From Craurococcus roseus (GTDB lineage: Bacteria; Pseudomonadota; Alphaproteobacteria; Acetobacterales; Acetobacteraceae), in assembly GCF_039523795.1 (NCBI RefSeq), contig NZ_BAAAFZ010000019.1:1-64000 (forward strand): a stretch of 64,000 nt of DNA, in the 5' to 3' direction. The notes beneath the pieces were generated by a model. It did no database searches and had not been told where the DNA came from. It worked only from the letters and a program-made list of their open reading frames with translations. This document shows positions 24,738 to 33,712 of this stretch, one piece after another (position 1 is the stretch's first letter; every line of letters starts with the position of its first letter). The position numbers and the translations under genes were made by a program.

Positions 24738-25110
24738 GGCGAGCCGGCTCGGGCTGGTGCGGCGCTCTTTATCGTTTTCGGACGAATGCGCGGGGCGGGG
24801 CTTGGCGGGACGCGGCAACCGGCGCAGTTCGTCGAGGCTCGTGTGGCGGCCTTTGTCACCTTCGGACAAATGAGCCGGACATCGCCGGGCGGGATGCCGC
24901 GACTTCCGCGGTTCGCTGGCGCTGGCGCGATGGCTCCTGTCGCGTTCGGACATATGCGTGGGGCGAAGCCGGGCGAGAGGCGGCAACCTGCACGGTTTGC
25001 CGGGGCGTTCCCAGGGCTTTTGCACTTTTCGGACGAATGCGTGGGGCAGGGCCGAGCCGGGATATGGCCGCGTTCGTGGTTCGGGGAAGCCGGACTCAGC
25101 TTCAGCTTTC
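24738..25110. repeat. Imperfect 84-bp tandem repeat array, about 4 units
   Basis: The core TTCGGAC followed by (A/G/T)-A-(A/T)-ATG occurs at 24777, 24861, 24945 and 25028, spaced 84, 84 and 83 nt. Between cores the units share further blocks such as GCGGCAACC, GGTTTGCCGGGGC/GTTCGTCGAGGC and CTTTTGCAC/CTTTGTCAC. A partial unit precedes the first core just after the kinase stop. On the minus strand two consecutive units read as a 28-residue repeat (HLSEGDKGRHTS, HSSENDKERRTS), but the 83-nt unit breaks that frame. It is therefore treated as a DNA repeat in intergenic space, not as a gene. It is too long in period and too diverged for CRISPR. Confidence 0.75.
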
Positions 25111-25261
25111 CGCCGTCGCCACCGCCGTTTTTCGAGCAGCCACACCAAGCAACCATCGCACTCGCGCCCCAGCCGTCGAACAGACTATATTCCTATACTT
25201 TAGTTTCGAATTCAAGGCCGGCGGTCCATCCGGTTTTAGGGGGTGGGTCGAAGGGAAAAGC

Positions 25262-25327
25262 CTGATCACCGCCGAGCCAACGCCCTGACACATGGCCCCA
25301 GCGGGCTGGGTGCAGGTAGCGTGCCCC
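25262..25327 (+). repeat. Left copy of a 65-66 bp direct repeat flanking the two-gene module
   Basis: CTGATCACCGCCGAGCC through GGTAGCGTGCCCC matches 26234-26298 at about 59 of 66 positions with one single-base indel, in the same orientation. The shared core is CCCTGACACATGGCCC-AGCGGG-TGGGTGCAGGTAGC-TGCCCC. This copy contains a perfect CCCAGC-GG-GCTGGG inverted repeat. The copies lie 972 nt apart and bracket the less GC-rich genes at 25480-26237. The 150 nt between this copy and the first gene (25328-25479) are AT-richer, with T-runs around 25411-25430, and presumably hold the promoter of the module. Confidence 0.8.
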
Positions 25328-25479
25328 CGCCCGCGCTACTAGCAGGTGCCGGATGGGTCAGGGCAAAGGCTCGCTAGGATTAATGGCGTGCAGGACGCAT
25401 ACACGCTCAACTTTTGCGTTTGTTTTTGCGTCTAACTTAAACCTTTAGTATGTTGAACCTCTCTCGGAGAGACTCACCC

Positions 25480-25710
25480 ATGCGAGCCATGCTGGCCGCC
25501 TTGACGCTTTGTGCCTTGGTCGCAACTCAGGCCGTAGCGCAGAACCAGACCCGCCCGCCAGCGCGGCCCAACAGTGACCAATACGATACTGAATTAGCCA
25601 AGTGCGTTGACCAAGTTGCTCAAGAAATAGCGCGGCGTAATCCCAGTAGCCCAATGTGGGCAGCACGCATGGACGCACGCAGTTGGTGTTTGCGGAATGT
25701 TCGCCAATGA
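25480..25710 (+). CDS. Small secreted protein of unknown function (first gene of repeat-bracketed module)
   Basis: I do not recognise this 76-residue protein. It has a clear Sec signal peptide (about 1-20, MLAALTLCALVATQAVAQ with a cleavage-like AVAQ). The mature part of about 55 residues is polar and Pro/Asn/Arg-containing with two cysteines (AKCVDQ and RSWCLRN), possibly a disulfide pair. The ATG at 25480 was chosen because GGAGAG lies about 10 nt upstream; an in-frame ATG 30 nt earlier would put charged residues before the signal. Codons are noticeably less GC-rich than in neighbouring genes. Its stop overlaps the next gene's ATG (ATGA), so the two form an operon. Confidence 0.62.
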   Translation: MRAMLAALTLCALVATQAVAQNQTRPPARPNSDQYDTELAKCVDQVAQEIARRNPSSPMWAARMDARSWCLRNVRQ

Positions 25711-26237
25711 TGCGCTGTGTTGTGCTTGGTGTAGTTCTCGCCGCTGTGTTGCCCTTTACAGCATACACCAGCCCTCAAGGTGCGCGGCAGCAGGAGGGAG
25801 CAGGATTCAAATCTTTTCAGGAAGAGGTTGACCGCGTAACATCAGCCGTCAACTGCCGAAGGCCAAGAGCGAACGGGGCCATGGCGGGCTTCGGTGCGCT
25901 CTATGGCTGCGTGCAGGGGCAAGCGGAGACAGCGAAATTCTTCATCAATGAGATGCCGGGGCGGCCGGGTGTAGTGCAGAACGTCAAGGTGATGTGTAAC
26001 GAGTGGACTCGCAACACTGGTGACGGATTAGCGGCCGATCGCTCAGAGGCCCGCCAGATGGCCGACGTGGTAGGCGATTTATACGCTCCGAAGCTGAAGG
26101 CAAGGATCATTGCGACATTCATGGGAAGGCGGAACACCGCCTTCACCGATGGCCCGTTGCGCTTCGAGTACCGCTACTCCGAAGGACCAGCCATCGGGGA
26201 ACACCTGCTGACCATCACAGCCCGTCAGCGCCTCTGA
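25707..26237 (+). CDS. Secreted or anchored protein of unknown function (second gene of module)
   Basis: A 176-residue protein with an N-terminal hydrophobic segment (about 2-22, MRCVVLGVVLAAVLPFTAY) acting as a signal peptide or anchor. The remainder is soluble and has three cysteines (AVNCRRPRA, LYGCVQGQ, VMCNEWTRN) and motifs such as FINEMPGRPGVVQNVK and GLAADRSEARQMADVVGDLYAP. I cannot assign a family. It overlaps the preceding gene by 4 nt. Codon use is less GC-biased than the surroundings, which points to horizontal transfer. Its stop lies inside the right direct repeat. Similarity to poorly characterised alphaproteobacterial hypothetical proteins is an impression only. Confidence 0.62.
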   Translation: MMRCVVLGVVLAAVLPFTAYTSPQGARQQEGAGFKSFQEEVDRVTSAVNCRRPRANGAMAGFGALYGCVQGQAETAKFFINEMPGRPGVVQNVKVMCNEWTRNTGDGLAADRSEARQMADVVGDLYAPKLKARIIATFMGRRNTAFTDGPLRFEYRYSEGPAIGEHLLTITARQRL

Positions 26238-26298
26238 TACCGCCGAGCCGATGCCCTGACACATGGCCCGAGCGGGTTGGGTGCAGGTAGCCTGCCCC
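26234..26298 (+). repeat. Right copy of the 65-66 bp direct repeat
   Basis: CTGATACCGCCGAGCC through GGTAGCCTGCCCC matches the left copy at 25262-25327 at about 89% identity. It overlaps the last codon of the preceding gene: the TGA at 26235-26237 is within the repeat. The left copy has a TGA at the same aligned position (25263-25265), suggesting the repeat may be attached to the 3' ends of related genes. Confidence 0.8.
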
Positions 26299-26483
26299 GT
26301 GGTGCTGCGCGACAACCGGGCGGGCAGCCGCTTCGAGCAAGACAGCCGCGCTGGTTACCTCGGCCGGGATGTCAGGAACGACCGCCCGGCGCTGGTGCCT
26401 ACGGCGGCGATGAGGCACCGCCCGACCACCCTCAGCTCCGACCCGTACAACCGCGCGAGTACGACCCGGCGGAGCTGCGCTGA
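26299..26483 (+). pseudogene. Possible frameshifted C-terminal gene remnant
   Basis: Immediately after the right repeat one frame reads RDNRAGSRFEQDSRAGYLGR and a different frame ends EYDPAELR followed by TGA. Both look more protein-like than the neighbouring frames, as if the tail of an old gene had suffered a frameshift. There is no usable start and no recognised family. It could equally be chance, since GC-rich DNA often stays open. The remaining bases to 26528 hold nothing I can identify. Confidence 0.2.
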
Positions 26484-26528
26484 CCGCACGGCCCCGGCCC
26501 GCCCGCCCGGCAGGGCGCCGCATCCTCC

Positions 26529-27695
<1,167 letters not shown>

Positions 27696-27751
27696 CGGGG
27701 CTGGATACAGGCGGCGGCCGGCGGCTGTCGAGTTGCGGTCCGGGCGACGCC

Positions 27752-28237
27752 TCAAAGGCGGCGGGCACGGCTCCGCCGCGCCAGCCACGCCTCCGCCGGG
27801 CGCCAGCCGAGCAGGAGCAGCAGCGCCATGCCGGCGTGGAACAGCAGGGCGCCGGTGCCGACATGCGCGACGTGCCACATCAGCACCGGCGCCGCCGCCA
27901 TCGCGGCGACGGCGAGGACCAGGCCGGCGGCCAAGCCGGCGGGGAGGGGTTGGCGCAGCAGGCGGTCGGCGAGCCAGACGGCGGCGCCGGCCATCGACGC
28001 CTTGAGGACGGCCATGGCGCGGAGCAGCCGGGCCAGCTCGGGATCGGCGGCGACGGCGCGGGCCGACGCCTCGCCGTCGGCGGCGAGGTGCGCGGCCGTG
28101 ACGGCGAGCAGAACGGCGACGGCCAGCGCGGCGCGGCGCTTGGTGGCGGCAGGCGCTGGCATTGACTCCGGGGCGGGCGGCACCGCCGGCGACGCGGCGA
28201 GCGGGCCGGGCGGGAAGCGGCGGGTGATGCGGGCCAT
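27752..28237 (-). CDS. Small membrane protein of unknown function
   Basis: An unrecognised 161-residue protein. After a basic Pro-rich N-terminus (about 1-34) there are three or four hydrophobic segments: AALAVAVLLAVTAAHLAA near 36-52, an amphipathic stretch, GLAAGLVLAVAAMAAAPVLM near 103-122 and GALLFHAGMALLLLLGW near 129-145. It ends in a basic tail (RRSRARRL). GGAGGAGCAACC stands directly before the ATG. It is divergent from tspO with a 122-nt gap and lies 56 nt upstream, on the same strand, of the TRAP receptor. Co-transcription with that gene is possible. Confidence 0.6.
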   Translation of the reverse strand: MARITRRFPPGPLAASPAVPPAPESMPAPAATKRRAALAVAVLLAVTAAHLAADGEASARAVAADPELARLLRAMAVLKASMAGAAVWLADRLLRQPLPAGLAAGLVLAVAAMAAAPVLMWHVAHVGTGALLFHAGMALLLLLGWRPAEAWLARRSRARRL

Positions 28238-28359
28238 GGTTGCTCCTCCGGTCCGGCGGCGCCTGCCGCGCCCCGCATCCTCGCACGGCCGGCGGTGGGG
28301 CGCGATCCTCGCGGCGCTCGGGTTGCGGCGCCCGCCCACCGCGGCCCTATGCTGCCGGG

Positions 28360-28869
28360 ATGGACACCTCCTCGATCCTCGGCCTGCTCGGCTTCGTCGG
28401 CGCCTGCTTCGCCGTTTCCACCACCGGCGCGCTGTTCCGGCCCGGCGAGTGGTACGAGCGCTTGCGCAAGCCGCGGTGGCGGCCGCCCAACTGGGTGTTC
28501 GCGCCGGCCTGGGCGGTGCTCTACCTCTGCATCGCCGTGTCGGGGTGGCTGGTCTGGCGCGAGGCGGGGTTCGCGGGCGCGGCGGTGCCGCTGGCCGTCT
28601 ACGCCGTGCAACTCGCGCTGAACGCGGCGTGGTCGTGGATCTTCTTCGGGCTGCGCCGGCCGGACCTCGCCTTCGCCGAGATCGTGGCGCTGTGGCTCTC
28701 CATCGCGGCGACGATGGCCGCGTTCCACCCGGTCCACGCCGGCGCGGCGTGGCTGCTGGCGCCGTACCTGGCCTGGGTGAGCTTCGCCGCGGCGCTGAAC
28801 CTCGCGGTGTGGCGGCTGAACCGCGGCGCGCTCCCCGGCCGGCTCGGCAGCGGCGCCGCGTCCGGCTGA
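28360..28869 (+). CDS. tspO: TspO/MBR family tryptophan-rich sensory protein
   Basis: Five-helix outer- or inner-membrane protein of 169 residues that binds porphyrins and related tetrapyrroles. Family features seen: the Trp-rich loop RKPRWRPPNWVFAPAWAVLY (near 37-56) with its PPNW and W-AP-W pattern, LALNAAWSWIFFGLRRPDLA near 87-106, APYLAWVSFAAALN near 128-141 and the C-terminal helix NLAVWRLN. In alphaproteobacteria TspO is linked to oxygen and light regulation of tetrapyrrole metabolism. The photolyase-like gene follows 51 nt downstream on the same strand, which is suggestive of a light-related unit. Confidence 0.92.
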   Translation: MDTSSILGLLGFVGACFAVSTTGALFRPGEWYERLRKPRWRPPNWVFAPAWAVLYLCIAVSGWLVWREAGFAGAAVPLAVYAVQLALNAAWSWIFFGLRRPDLAFAEIVALWLSIAATMAAFHPVHAGAAWLLAPYLAWVSFAAALNLAVWRLNRGALPGRLGSGAASG

Positions 28870-28920
28870 ACCGGGCCGGCCGGCCTTGCGGGGGCCGAGG
28901 CCGGCCCGACATGCCCCCGC

Positions 28921-30117
28921 ATGCCGCAGTTCACGCCGACACGGGAAGCGGGGCTCGCGCGGCTCGGCGCCGTGGCCGCCGCGCTCGGGCGGGACTACGC
29001 CGCGGGCCGCAACACCGACCGGGGGCCGGACGCGCCGGAACCTTCGACATCGGCGCTTTCGCCCTGGCTGCGCCACGGCCTGGTGCTGGAGGAGGAAGCG
29101 ATGCGCGCGGCGCTCGCCGCCCACGGCGCGCAGGAGGCCGGCAAGTTCGTGGAGGAGGTGGCGTGGCGCGCCTACTTCAAGGGCTGGCTGGAGGGCCGGC
29201 CGGCGGTGTGGGACGCCTACCGCGCGCAGGCGCGGCGCGAGCGGGACCGGCTGGCCGCGGAGTCGGGCCTGCGCCGCGTCCACGACGACGCCTGCGCCGG
29301 GCGGACCGGCATCGGATGCTTCGACGACTGGGCGCGGGAGGTCGTGGGCCGCGGCTGGCTGCACAACCACGCGCGGATGTGGTTCGCGTCCATCTGGATC
29401 TTCACGCTGCGCCTGCCTTGGTCGCTCGGCGCCGAGTTCTTCCTGCGCCACCTGCTGGACGGCGACCCGGCGAGCAACACGCTGTCCTGGCGCTGGGTGG
29501 GCGGGCTGCACACGCGCGGCAAGCACTACGTCGCGCGGGCGGAGAACATCGCCCGCTACACGGACGGGCGGTACGATCCCGCCGGCCAGCTCGACGAGGA
29601 CCCGACGCCGCTGCCGCCCGACGACGACGTGCCGCCGCACCGCTTCTCCCCGCCCGCCGCGCCGAGGCCGGAGGGCAGGGTGGCGCTGCTGCTGCACGAG
29701 GACGACTTGGCGCTGGACGGGTTCGACCTCGGGGGCATGGAGGTTTCGGCCGTAGCGGGCTTCTCGGCCCGTGCCGACACGGCGCTCGGGGGTTGCGCCG
29801 GGCCGGTGGCGGCGTTCGCGCGCGACGGGCTGGAGGACGCCTTGCGGCGGGCGGAGGGGCGCTTCGGCGTTCCGGCGTCGCGGTTGGATGCCGATGCGCT
29901 CGCCGGCTGGACGGACCTGCCGGTGGTGACCCCCTACGCGCCGGTGGGCCCAGCGGCGGCGGCGCTGGCGGGGGCGGAAGCCGCGGGCTTGCCGCCGCTG
30001 CACCGGCTGCTCCGCCCGTGGCACGCGGCGGCTTGGCCGCACGCCGGGCGCGGCTTCTTCCAAGTGAGGGCGCGCCTGCCAGGGCTGCTCGCCGAGGCCG
30101 GCATCGCCGCAGCTTGA
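28921..30117 (+). CDS. Cryptochrome/photolyase-like FAD-binding protein lacking the antenna domain
   Basis: 398 residues. The N-terminal 220 match the FAD-binding half of photolyases and cryptochromes: LSPWLRHGLV near 45, FVEEVAWRAYFKGWLE near 80, and the signature HNHARMWFASIWIFTLRLPW, LDGDPASNTLSWRWVGGLHT and GKHYVARAENIARYT near 150-215. The usual N-terminal alpha/beta (antenna chromophore) domain is absent. The C-terminal 160 residues instead form an Ala-rich segment (VALLLHEDDLALDGFDL, FARDGLEDALRRAEGRFGVP) with an alpha/beta look. This could be a permuted or degenerate antenna-like domain. Similar proteins are annotated in alphaproteobacteria only as FAD-binding domain proteins. Repair activity versus a light-sensing role is undecided. 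Confidence 0.8.
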   Translation: MPQFTPTREAGLARLGAVAAALGRDYAAGRNTDRGPDAPEPSTSALSPWLRHGLVLEEEAMRAALAAHGAQEAGKFVEEVAWRAYFKGWLEGRPAVWDAYRAQARRERDRLAAESGLRRVHDDACAGRTGIGCFDDWAREVVGRGWLHNHARMWFASIWIFTLRLPWSLGAEFFLRHLLDGDPASNTLSWRWVGGLHTRGKHYVARAENIARYTDGRYDPAGQLDEDPTPLPPDDDVPPHRFSPPAAPRPEGRVALLLHEDDLALDGFDLGGMEVSAVAGFSARADTALGGCAGPVAAFARDGLEDALRRAEGRFGVPASRLDADALAGWTDLPVVTPYAPVGPAAAALAGAEAAGLPPLHRLLRPWHAAAWPHAGRGFFQVRARLPGLLAEAGIAAA

Positions 30118-30118
30118 C

Positions 30119-30754
30119 TCAGGCCGGGAGCAACAGCCGCCGCAGCTTGCGCACCGCGCTGTCGGGCGTGGTCAGCACCGGGAGGCCGGTCGCCGCGGCC
30201 ACGGCCGGCGCCGCGCGCGCCAGGCTGAACTGCGCGAGCGCGACGGCGTCGCAGCCCGCGAGGCCGCGCGCGGCTTCCGCCGCCAAGCGGTCGTGCTCCT
30301 CGGCGCTTCCGCGGTCGAGCGCCGCCAGGGCGCCTTCCGCGAGCTTGGGCACCGCGCGCACGCCCGGAGGGAACTCGGCGGGCATGGTGTCGAGCGTCGG
30401 GCCGAAGGTGGCGAGGAGGCCGATCGTGCCTCCCGCCGCCGCCGCGTCCTCGATCATGGCCTCGTTCGGCTTCAGCACGGGCAGCGGCGCGAGGTCCGCC
30501 GCCACGGCCTCGATGCAGGGGCCGAAGGCGGAGCAGGTGAAGAGGATGCCCGCGGCGCCCGTCCCGGCGGCGTAGCGCGCGAGGGCGAGGAAGCGCTCCG
30601 TCATGCGCGGCGTCAGGACGCCGTCGCGGGCGAGGTCGGCCGAGAGGCTGTCGTCCAGGAGGTTCATCAGCGACGCCTCCGGCCAGAGGCGCGCGAAGGC
30701 GGCCTCCACCGGCGGCGGCGAGTGGCGGAGGGCGTGGATCAGGGCGATCCTCAC
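30119..30754 (-). CDS. Asp/Glu racemase-superfamily protein
   Basis: 211-residue protein of the aspartate/glutamate/hydantoin racemase superfamily. The first catalytic-cysteine motif is present (GILFTCSAFGPC, Cys near 73). The position of the second catalytic cysteine reads CDAVALAQFSLA, with Gln where racemases have Cys. NLLDDSLSADLA near 31-42, LKPNEAMIEDA and IGLLATFGPTLDTMP also fit the fold. With one of two cysteines missing, a two-base racemase is doubtful. A decarboxylase, isomerase or other single-cysteine enzyme related to arylmalonate decarboxylase or maleate isomerase is possible. It starts with GTG, 19 nt after the stop of the small secreted protein, and convergent tspO-fad genes end 1 nt away. 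Confidence 0.78.
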   Translation of the reverse strand: MRIALIHALRHSPPPVEAAFARLWPEASLMNLLDDSLSADLARDGVLTPRMTERFLALARYAAGTGAAGILFTCSAFGPCIEAVAADLAPLPVLKPNEAMIEDAAAAGGTIGLLATFGPTLDTMPAEFPPGVRAVPKLAEGALAALDRGSAEEHDRLAAEAARGLAGCDAVALAQFSLARAAPAVAAATGLPVLTTPDSAVRKLRRLLLPA

Positions 30755-30773
30755 GCGGCCGGCCCGCCCGTCG

Positions 30774-31247
30774 TCACCGCGCGACGCAGCGCTTGAGGGG
30801 CGATGGAAAGTCGGTGCAGTCGGGGAAGACGATCTCGTCCGGGCCGCGGCGCTGCACGCGCAGCAGATCGGGCGAACCGCCGCAGCCGAAGCCGATGTCG
30901 GGCGGCAGGCGGCCGCCCAGCGCCCGCGCGGTCTGCGCCGCCGGCGCGAAGCGGAATTCGAGGCCGCCGTCCGGCAGCGTCGCCGCCGTCTCGATGCTGC
31001 GCTGGTGGTAGGCGGCGTCGAACACGGCGACGCGCATGACGATGTCCCGGGTGAAGATGACCACCGGGTTGCCGAAGCACGCGGCGGGGTCGACCTCGCT
31101 GACGGGGAAGATGCCGCCGGTCCAGGTGCCGAACACCCACTCGTGCGGCGGCCCCGGGCGGTTGGCCTGGGCGTCCGCGCCGTCCGTCGCCGCGCCGGCG
31201 AGCGGCGCGGCCAATGCCAGCAAAAGGGCCCAACGCCGCATCGTCAT
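30774..31247 (-). CDS. Conserved-looking secreted protein of unknown function
   Basis: 157 residues with a Sec signal peptide (MTMRRWALLLALAAPLAGAATDGADAQA, given here only as a landmark over 1-28). The mature part contains HEWVFGTWTGGIFPV near 35-49, FGNPVVIFTRDIVMR, GCGGSPDLLRVQRR and a C-terminal FPDCTDFPSPLKRCVAR. Four cysteines could form two disulfides. The WVFGTWTGG motif resembles lipocalin-like or META-type periplasmic proteins of alphaproteobacteria, but I do not assign a family. It lies between the alcohol dehydrogenase gene (64 nt upstream) and the racemase-like gene (19 nt downstream) on the same strand. Confidence 0.7.
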   Translation of the reverse strand: MTMRRWALLLALAAPLAGAATDGADAQANRPGPPHEWVFGTWTGGIFPVSEVDPAACFGNPVVIFTRDIVMRVAVFDAAYHQRSIETAATLPDGGLEFRFAPAAQTARALGGRLPPDIGFGCGGSPDLLRVQRRGPDEIVFPDCTDFPSPLKRCVAR

Positions 31248-31311
31248 CCCCGATCCTCCCCCGACTTCTCCGGAAGCTTCATAGGGCAGAACGGCGCCGG
31301 GCCCCAGGGCC

Positions 31312-32487
31312 TCAGCCGTGCGGCTTCATCACCACCTTGACGCAGCCGTCCTTCTTCTCGCGGAAGGTTTCGTACAGCGCCGGCCCGTCCTCCAGCTTGG
31401 TCGTGCGGTGGGTGATGATGAAGCTGGGGTCGATCTCGCCGTCCTGCACGCGCTTCATCAACGGCTCCATGTAGCGGAGCATGTGGGTCTGGCCGGTTTT
31501 CATGGTCAGGCCCTTGTTCATGAAGGCACCCATCATCACCGCGGTCGGGCCGGAATAGACGCCGGGCACCGAGACGATGCCGCCGGGGCGGCAGGCGATG
31601 ATGGCCTCGTTCAAGGCGTAGGGGCGCTCGGTGGCGGACACCGTCGATTGCACGGCGGCGGCGGCCCGCGACAGCAGGCTGCCGGCGCTGTGGCTCTCCA
31701 TCCCGACGCAGTCGATCACCGCGTCTGGCCCTAGGCCCTTGGTCATCTCCATCAGCGCGTCGTGGACGGCGTGCTCGTTGGAGTCGATGGTTTCCGCGCC
31801 GGCCTGCCGCGCCAGCGCCAGGCGCTCCGGCACGCTGTCGACGGCGATCACGCGCTTGGCGCCGAGCATCAAGGCCGACTTGATGGCGAACAGGCCGACC
31901 GGCCCGCAGCCCCACACCGCGATAGTGTCCTCCGGCGTGATCTCGCAATGCTCCGCCGCCATGTAGCCGGTGGGGAAGACGTCGGTGAGGAACAGCACCT
32001 GCTCGTCGGCGAGGCCCTCGGGCACCTTGACCGGGCCGACGTCGGCGTAGGGCACGCGGAGGTACTCGGCCTGCCCGCCGGCGTAGCCGCCGGTGAGGTG
32101 CGAGTAGCCGAACATGCCGCAGCTCGGGAAGCCGAGCAGCTTGGCCTGCATCTCGGCGTTCGGGTTGGTGCGCTCGCAGCAGGACCAGTTGCCCCATTTG
32201 CACTGCCGGCATTCGCCGCAGCAGATGGTGAAGGGCACGATGACGCGGTCGCCGACCTTGAGCTTGCTGTTGTCCTTCCCGACCTCGACCACCTCGCCCA
32301 TGGTCTCGTGGCCGAGGATGTCGCCCTTCTCCATGCTGGGCATCTGGCCGCCCATGAGGTGCAGGTCCGAGCCGCAGATGGCGCAGGCCGTCACCTTGAT
32401 GATGGCGTCGCGGCCGTGCTCGATCTTCGGGTCCGGCACCGTGTCGCAGCGGATGTCGCCCCTGCCGTGCCAAGTCAGTGCCTTCAC
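31312..32487 (-). CDS. Zinc-dependent alcohol dehydrogenase (glutathione-independent formaldehyde dehydrogenase-like)
   Basis: MDR-superfamily NAD(P)-dependent dehydrogenase of 391 residues. The catalytic zinc ligands are in CAICGSDLH (Cys near 37) and GHETMGEV (His-Glu near 59). The four structural-zinc cysteines are in [16 protein letters not shown] near 88-103. The Rossmann motif is [15 protein letters not shown] near 190. The length and the CERTNP insert after the zinc lobe resemble the group annotated as glutathione-independent formaldehyde dehydrogenase, though the substrate cannot be read from sequence. GTG at 32487 is chosen because GGAGGCGAGC stands just before it. The 175 nt upstream are GC-rich and unremarkable. 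Confidence 0.88.
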   Translation of the reverse strand: MKALTWHGRGDIRCDTVPDPKIEHGRDAIIKVTACAICGSDLHLMGGQMPSMEKGDILGHETMGEVVEVGKDNSKLKVGDRVIVPFTICCGECRQCKWGNWSCCERTNPNAEMQAKLLGFPSCGMFGYSHLTGGYAGGQAEYLRVPYADVGPVKVPEGLADEQVLFLTDVFPTGYMAAEHCEITPEDTIAVWGCGPVGLFAIKSALMLGAKRVIAVDSVPERLALARQAGAETIDSNEHAVHDALMEMTKGLGPDAVIDCVGMESHSAGSLLSRAAAAVQSTVSATERPYALNEAIIACRPGGIVSVPGVYSGPTAVMMGAFMNKGLTMKTGQTHMLRYMEPLMKRVQDGEIDPSFIITHRTTKLEDGPALYETFREKKDGCVKVVMKPHG

Positions 32488-32662
32488 GCTCGCCTCCTGG
32501 GTGTTTCGCGCCGGCGCCCGGCCGCCGCGGATCACCGTGGAACAAAGGGGAAGCGGCAAGGTTGCAGGCCGCCGCGCCGGCGGGCGCGCGGGGCGCGCGG
32601 GCGGTGCGCGCCCCGCGCGCGCGCTCAACCCGCGGTGTGCGCCCCGACCCGGGAAGCGCGGT

Positions 32663-33712
32663 TCAGCGCGCCGCGGGTTTGGACGGGGCGGAGGGAAGGC
32701 TCGCCAGCACCTCGCGGCGGACACGGTCCAACAGCCCGCCGCGGTGCGCCGCGTCGTTGCGCGCCAGGTACCCGCGCGCGGCCGGCGTGAGCCGGTACAG
32801 GTGTTCCTGGCCCGCCGGCGGCCGGAATTCCGCGGCCAGGCGCAGCGCCGCCGGTCCGGCGCGGAGGCCCTGCGCCAGCACGCCGTTGCGGGCGCCCTTG
32901 GCCTGGTAGGCCAGGAAGCGCGGCAGCAGGGAAGGCCAGGACGCGCCGTACTTCATCTCGATGTACAGGCGGTTGCGGACGAAGTGGAACCAGCGCGTGC
33001 CGGACCAGGCGAAGCGGTGCTGGCCGCTGACCTTGTGGCGCACCGCGATGTCGCCGCGGTAGCGGACGCGCTTGCCCGCGTTGATGGCGCGCAGGCTCCA
33101 GTCGTACTCCTCCCAGCAGAAGAAGAGCGCGTCGTCGTAGCCGCCCGCCGCCTCGAAGTCGGCGCGGCGGATGGCGTGACCGGCGCCGACGAAGGTGGCG
33201 GCGTCGAAGCTGTCGGCGGCGCGCGGTAGGAGGGCGGGGGGGTAGCCCCAGGAGGACAGGTCCTCCTCGCCCGTGGCGTGGACCAGAATGCGGCAACCGA
33301 TGGCGGCGAGGTCGGCCTCGGCGTCGAGCGCCCGGACCGCGCGGGCCAGGGTGTCCGCGCCGTCGAACTCGGCGTCGTTGTCGAGGGCGAACACCGCGCG
33401 GCCGGAGCCGAGCGCCGTGGCGCGGTTCCGCCCGCCGGCCACGCCCCAATTGCGGTCCAGCCGGACCAGGGTGGCGTCCGGCGCGTCCCCGACGGCGGCC
33501 TTGAGGATCGCCAGGTTCTCCGGATCGCTGCCCTGGTCGGCGATCCAGACGTGCTTGGACACGCCCGTCTGGGCCCTGGCCGACGCGACGGCCTCGACCG
33601 TCTCCCGCGCGCGGTCCATGGCGAGGATGACGACGTCGGCGTCGTATTCCGCGGCCGGCGCCGACGGCGCGCCGGCCAGGTGGCGCGGCGGCGGGTAGGC
33701 GGGCGGGCTCAT
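32663..33712 (-). CDS. Family 2 glycosyltransferase (rhamnosyltransferase-like)
   Basis: Cytoplasmic-face GT2 of 349 residues, probably adding a sugar to a lipid-linked polysaccharide repeat. The GT-A fold starts at about 26 ([19 protein letters not shown]). It has [11 protein letters not shown] near 55, the metal-binding region [12 protein letters not shown] near 105, [17 protein letters not shown] near 168 and the ED-type [19 protein letters not shown] near 192. The C-terminal about 100 residues are basic and without membrane spans. Its ATG overlaps the stop of the upstream GT2 gene by 4 nt, so the two are co-translated. The donor and acceptor are unknown. Confidence 0.85.
   Translation of the reverse strand: MSPPAYPPPRHLAGAPSAPAAEYDADVVILAMDRARETVEAVASARAQTGVSKHVWIADQGSDPENLAILKAAVGDAPDATLVRLDRNWGVAGGRNRATALGSGRAVFALDNDAEFDGADTLARAVRALDAEADLAAIGCRILVHATGEEDLSSWGYPPALLPRAADSFDAATFVGAGHAIRRADFEAAGGYDDALFFCWEEYDWSLRAINAGKRVRYRGDIAVRHKVSGQHRFAWSGTRWFHFVRNRLYIEMKYGASWPSLLPRFLAYQAKGARNGVLAQGLRAGPAALRLAAEFRPPAGQEHLYRLTPAARGYLARNDAAHRGGLLDRVRREVLASLPSAPSKPAAR

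Noticed and set aside
24738..25110. CRISPR array
   Set aside because: The period is 84 nt with similarity across the whole unit, no separate conserved repeat plus unique spacer, and no cas genes.
24165..25148. Minus-strand frame through the 84-bp repeats giving a 28-residue repeat protein
   Set aside because: One unit is 83 nt long and breaks the frame, the frame runs antisense into the histidine kinase, and there is no good start. A DNA repeat is the simpler reading.
25262..26298. Integron cassette with attC sites
   Set aside because: A GTTGGGT in the right repeat resembles one attC end box, but the partner box and inverted-repeat arrangement are missing and there is no integrase. The left copy has GCTGGGT.
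25262..26298. Insertion sequence
   Set aside because: The flanking repeats are direct, not terminal inverted repeats, and neither gene resembles a transposase.
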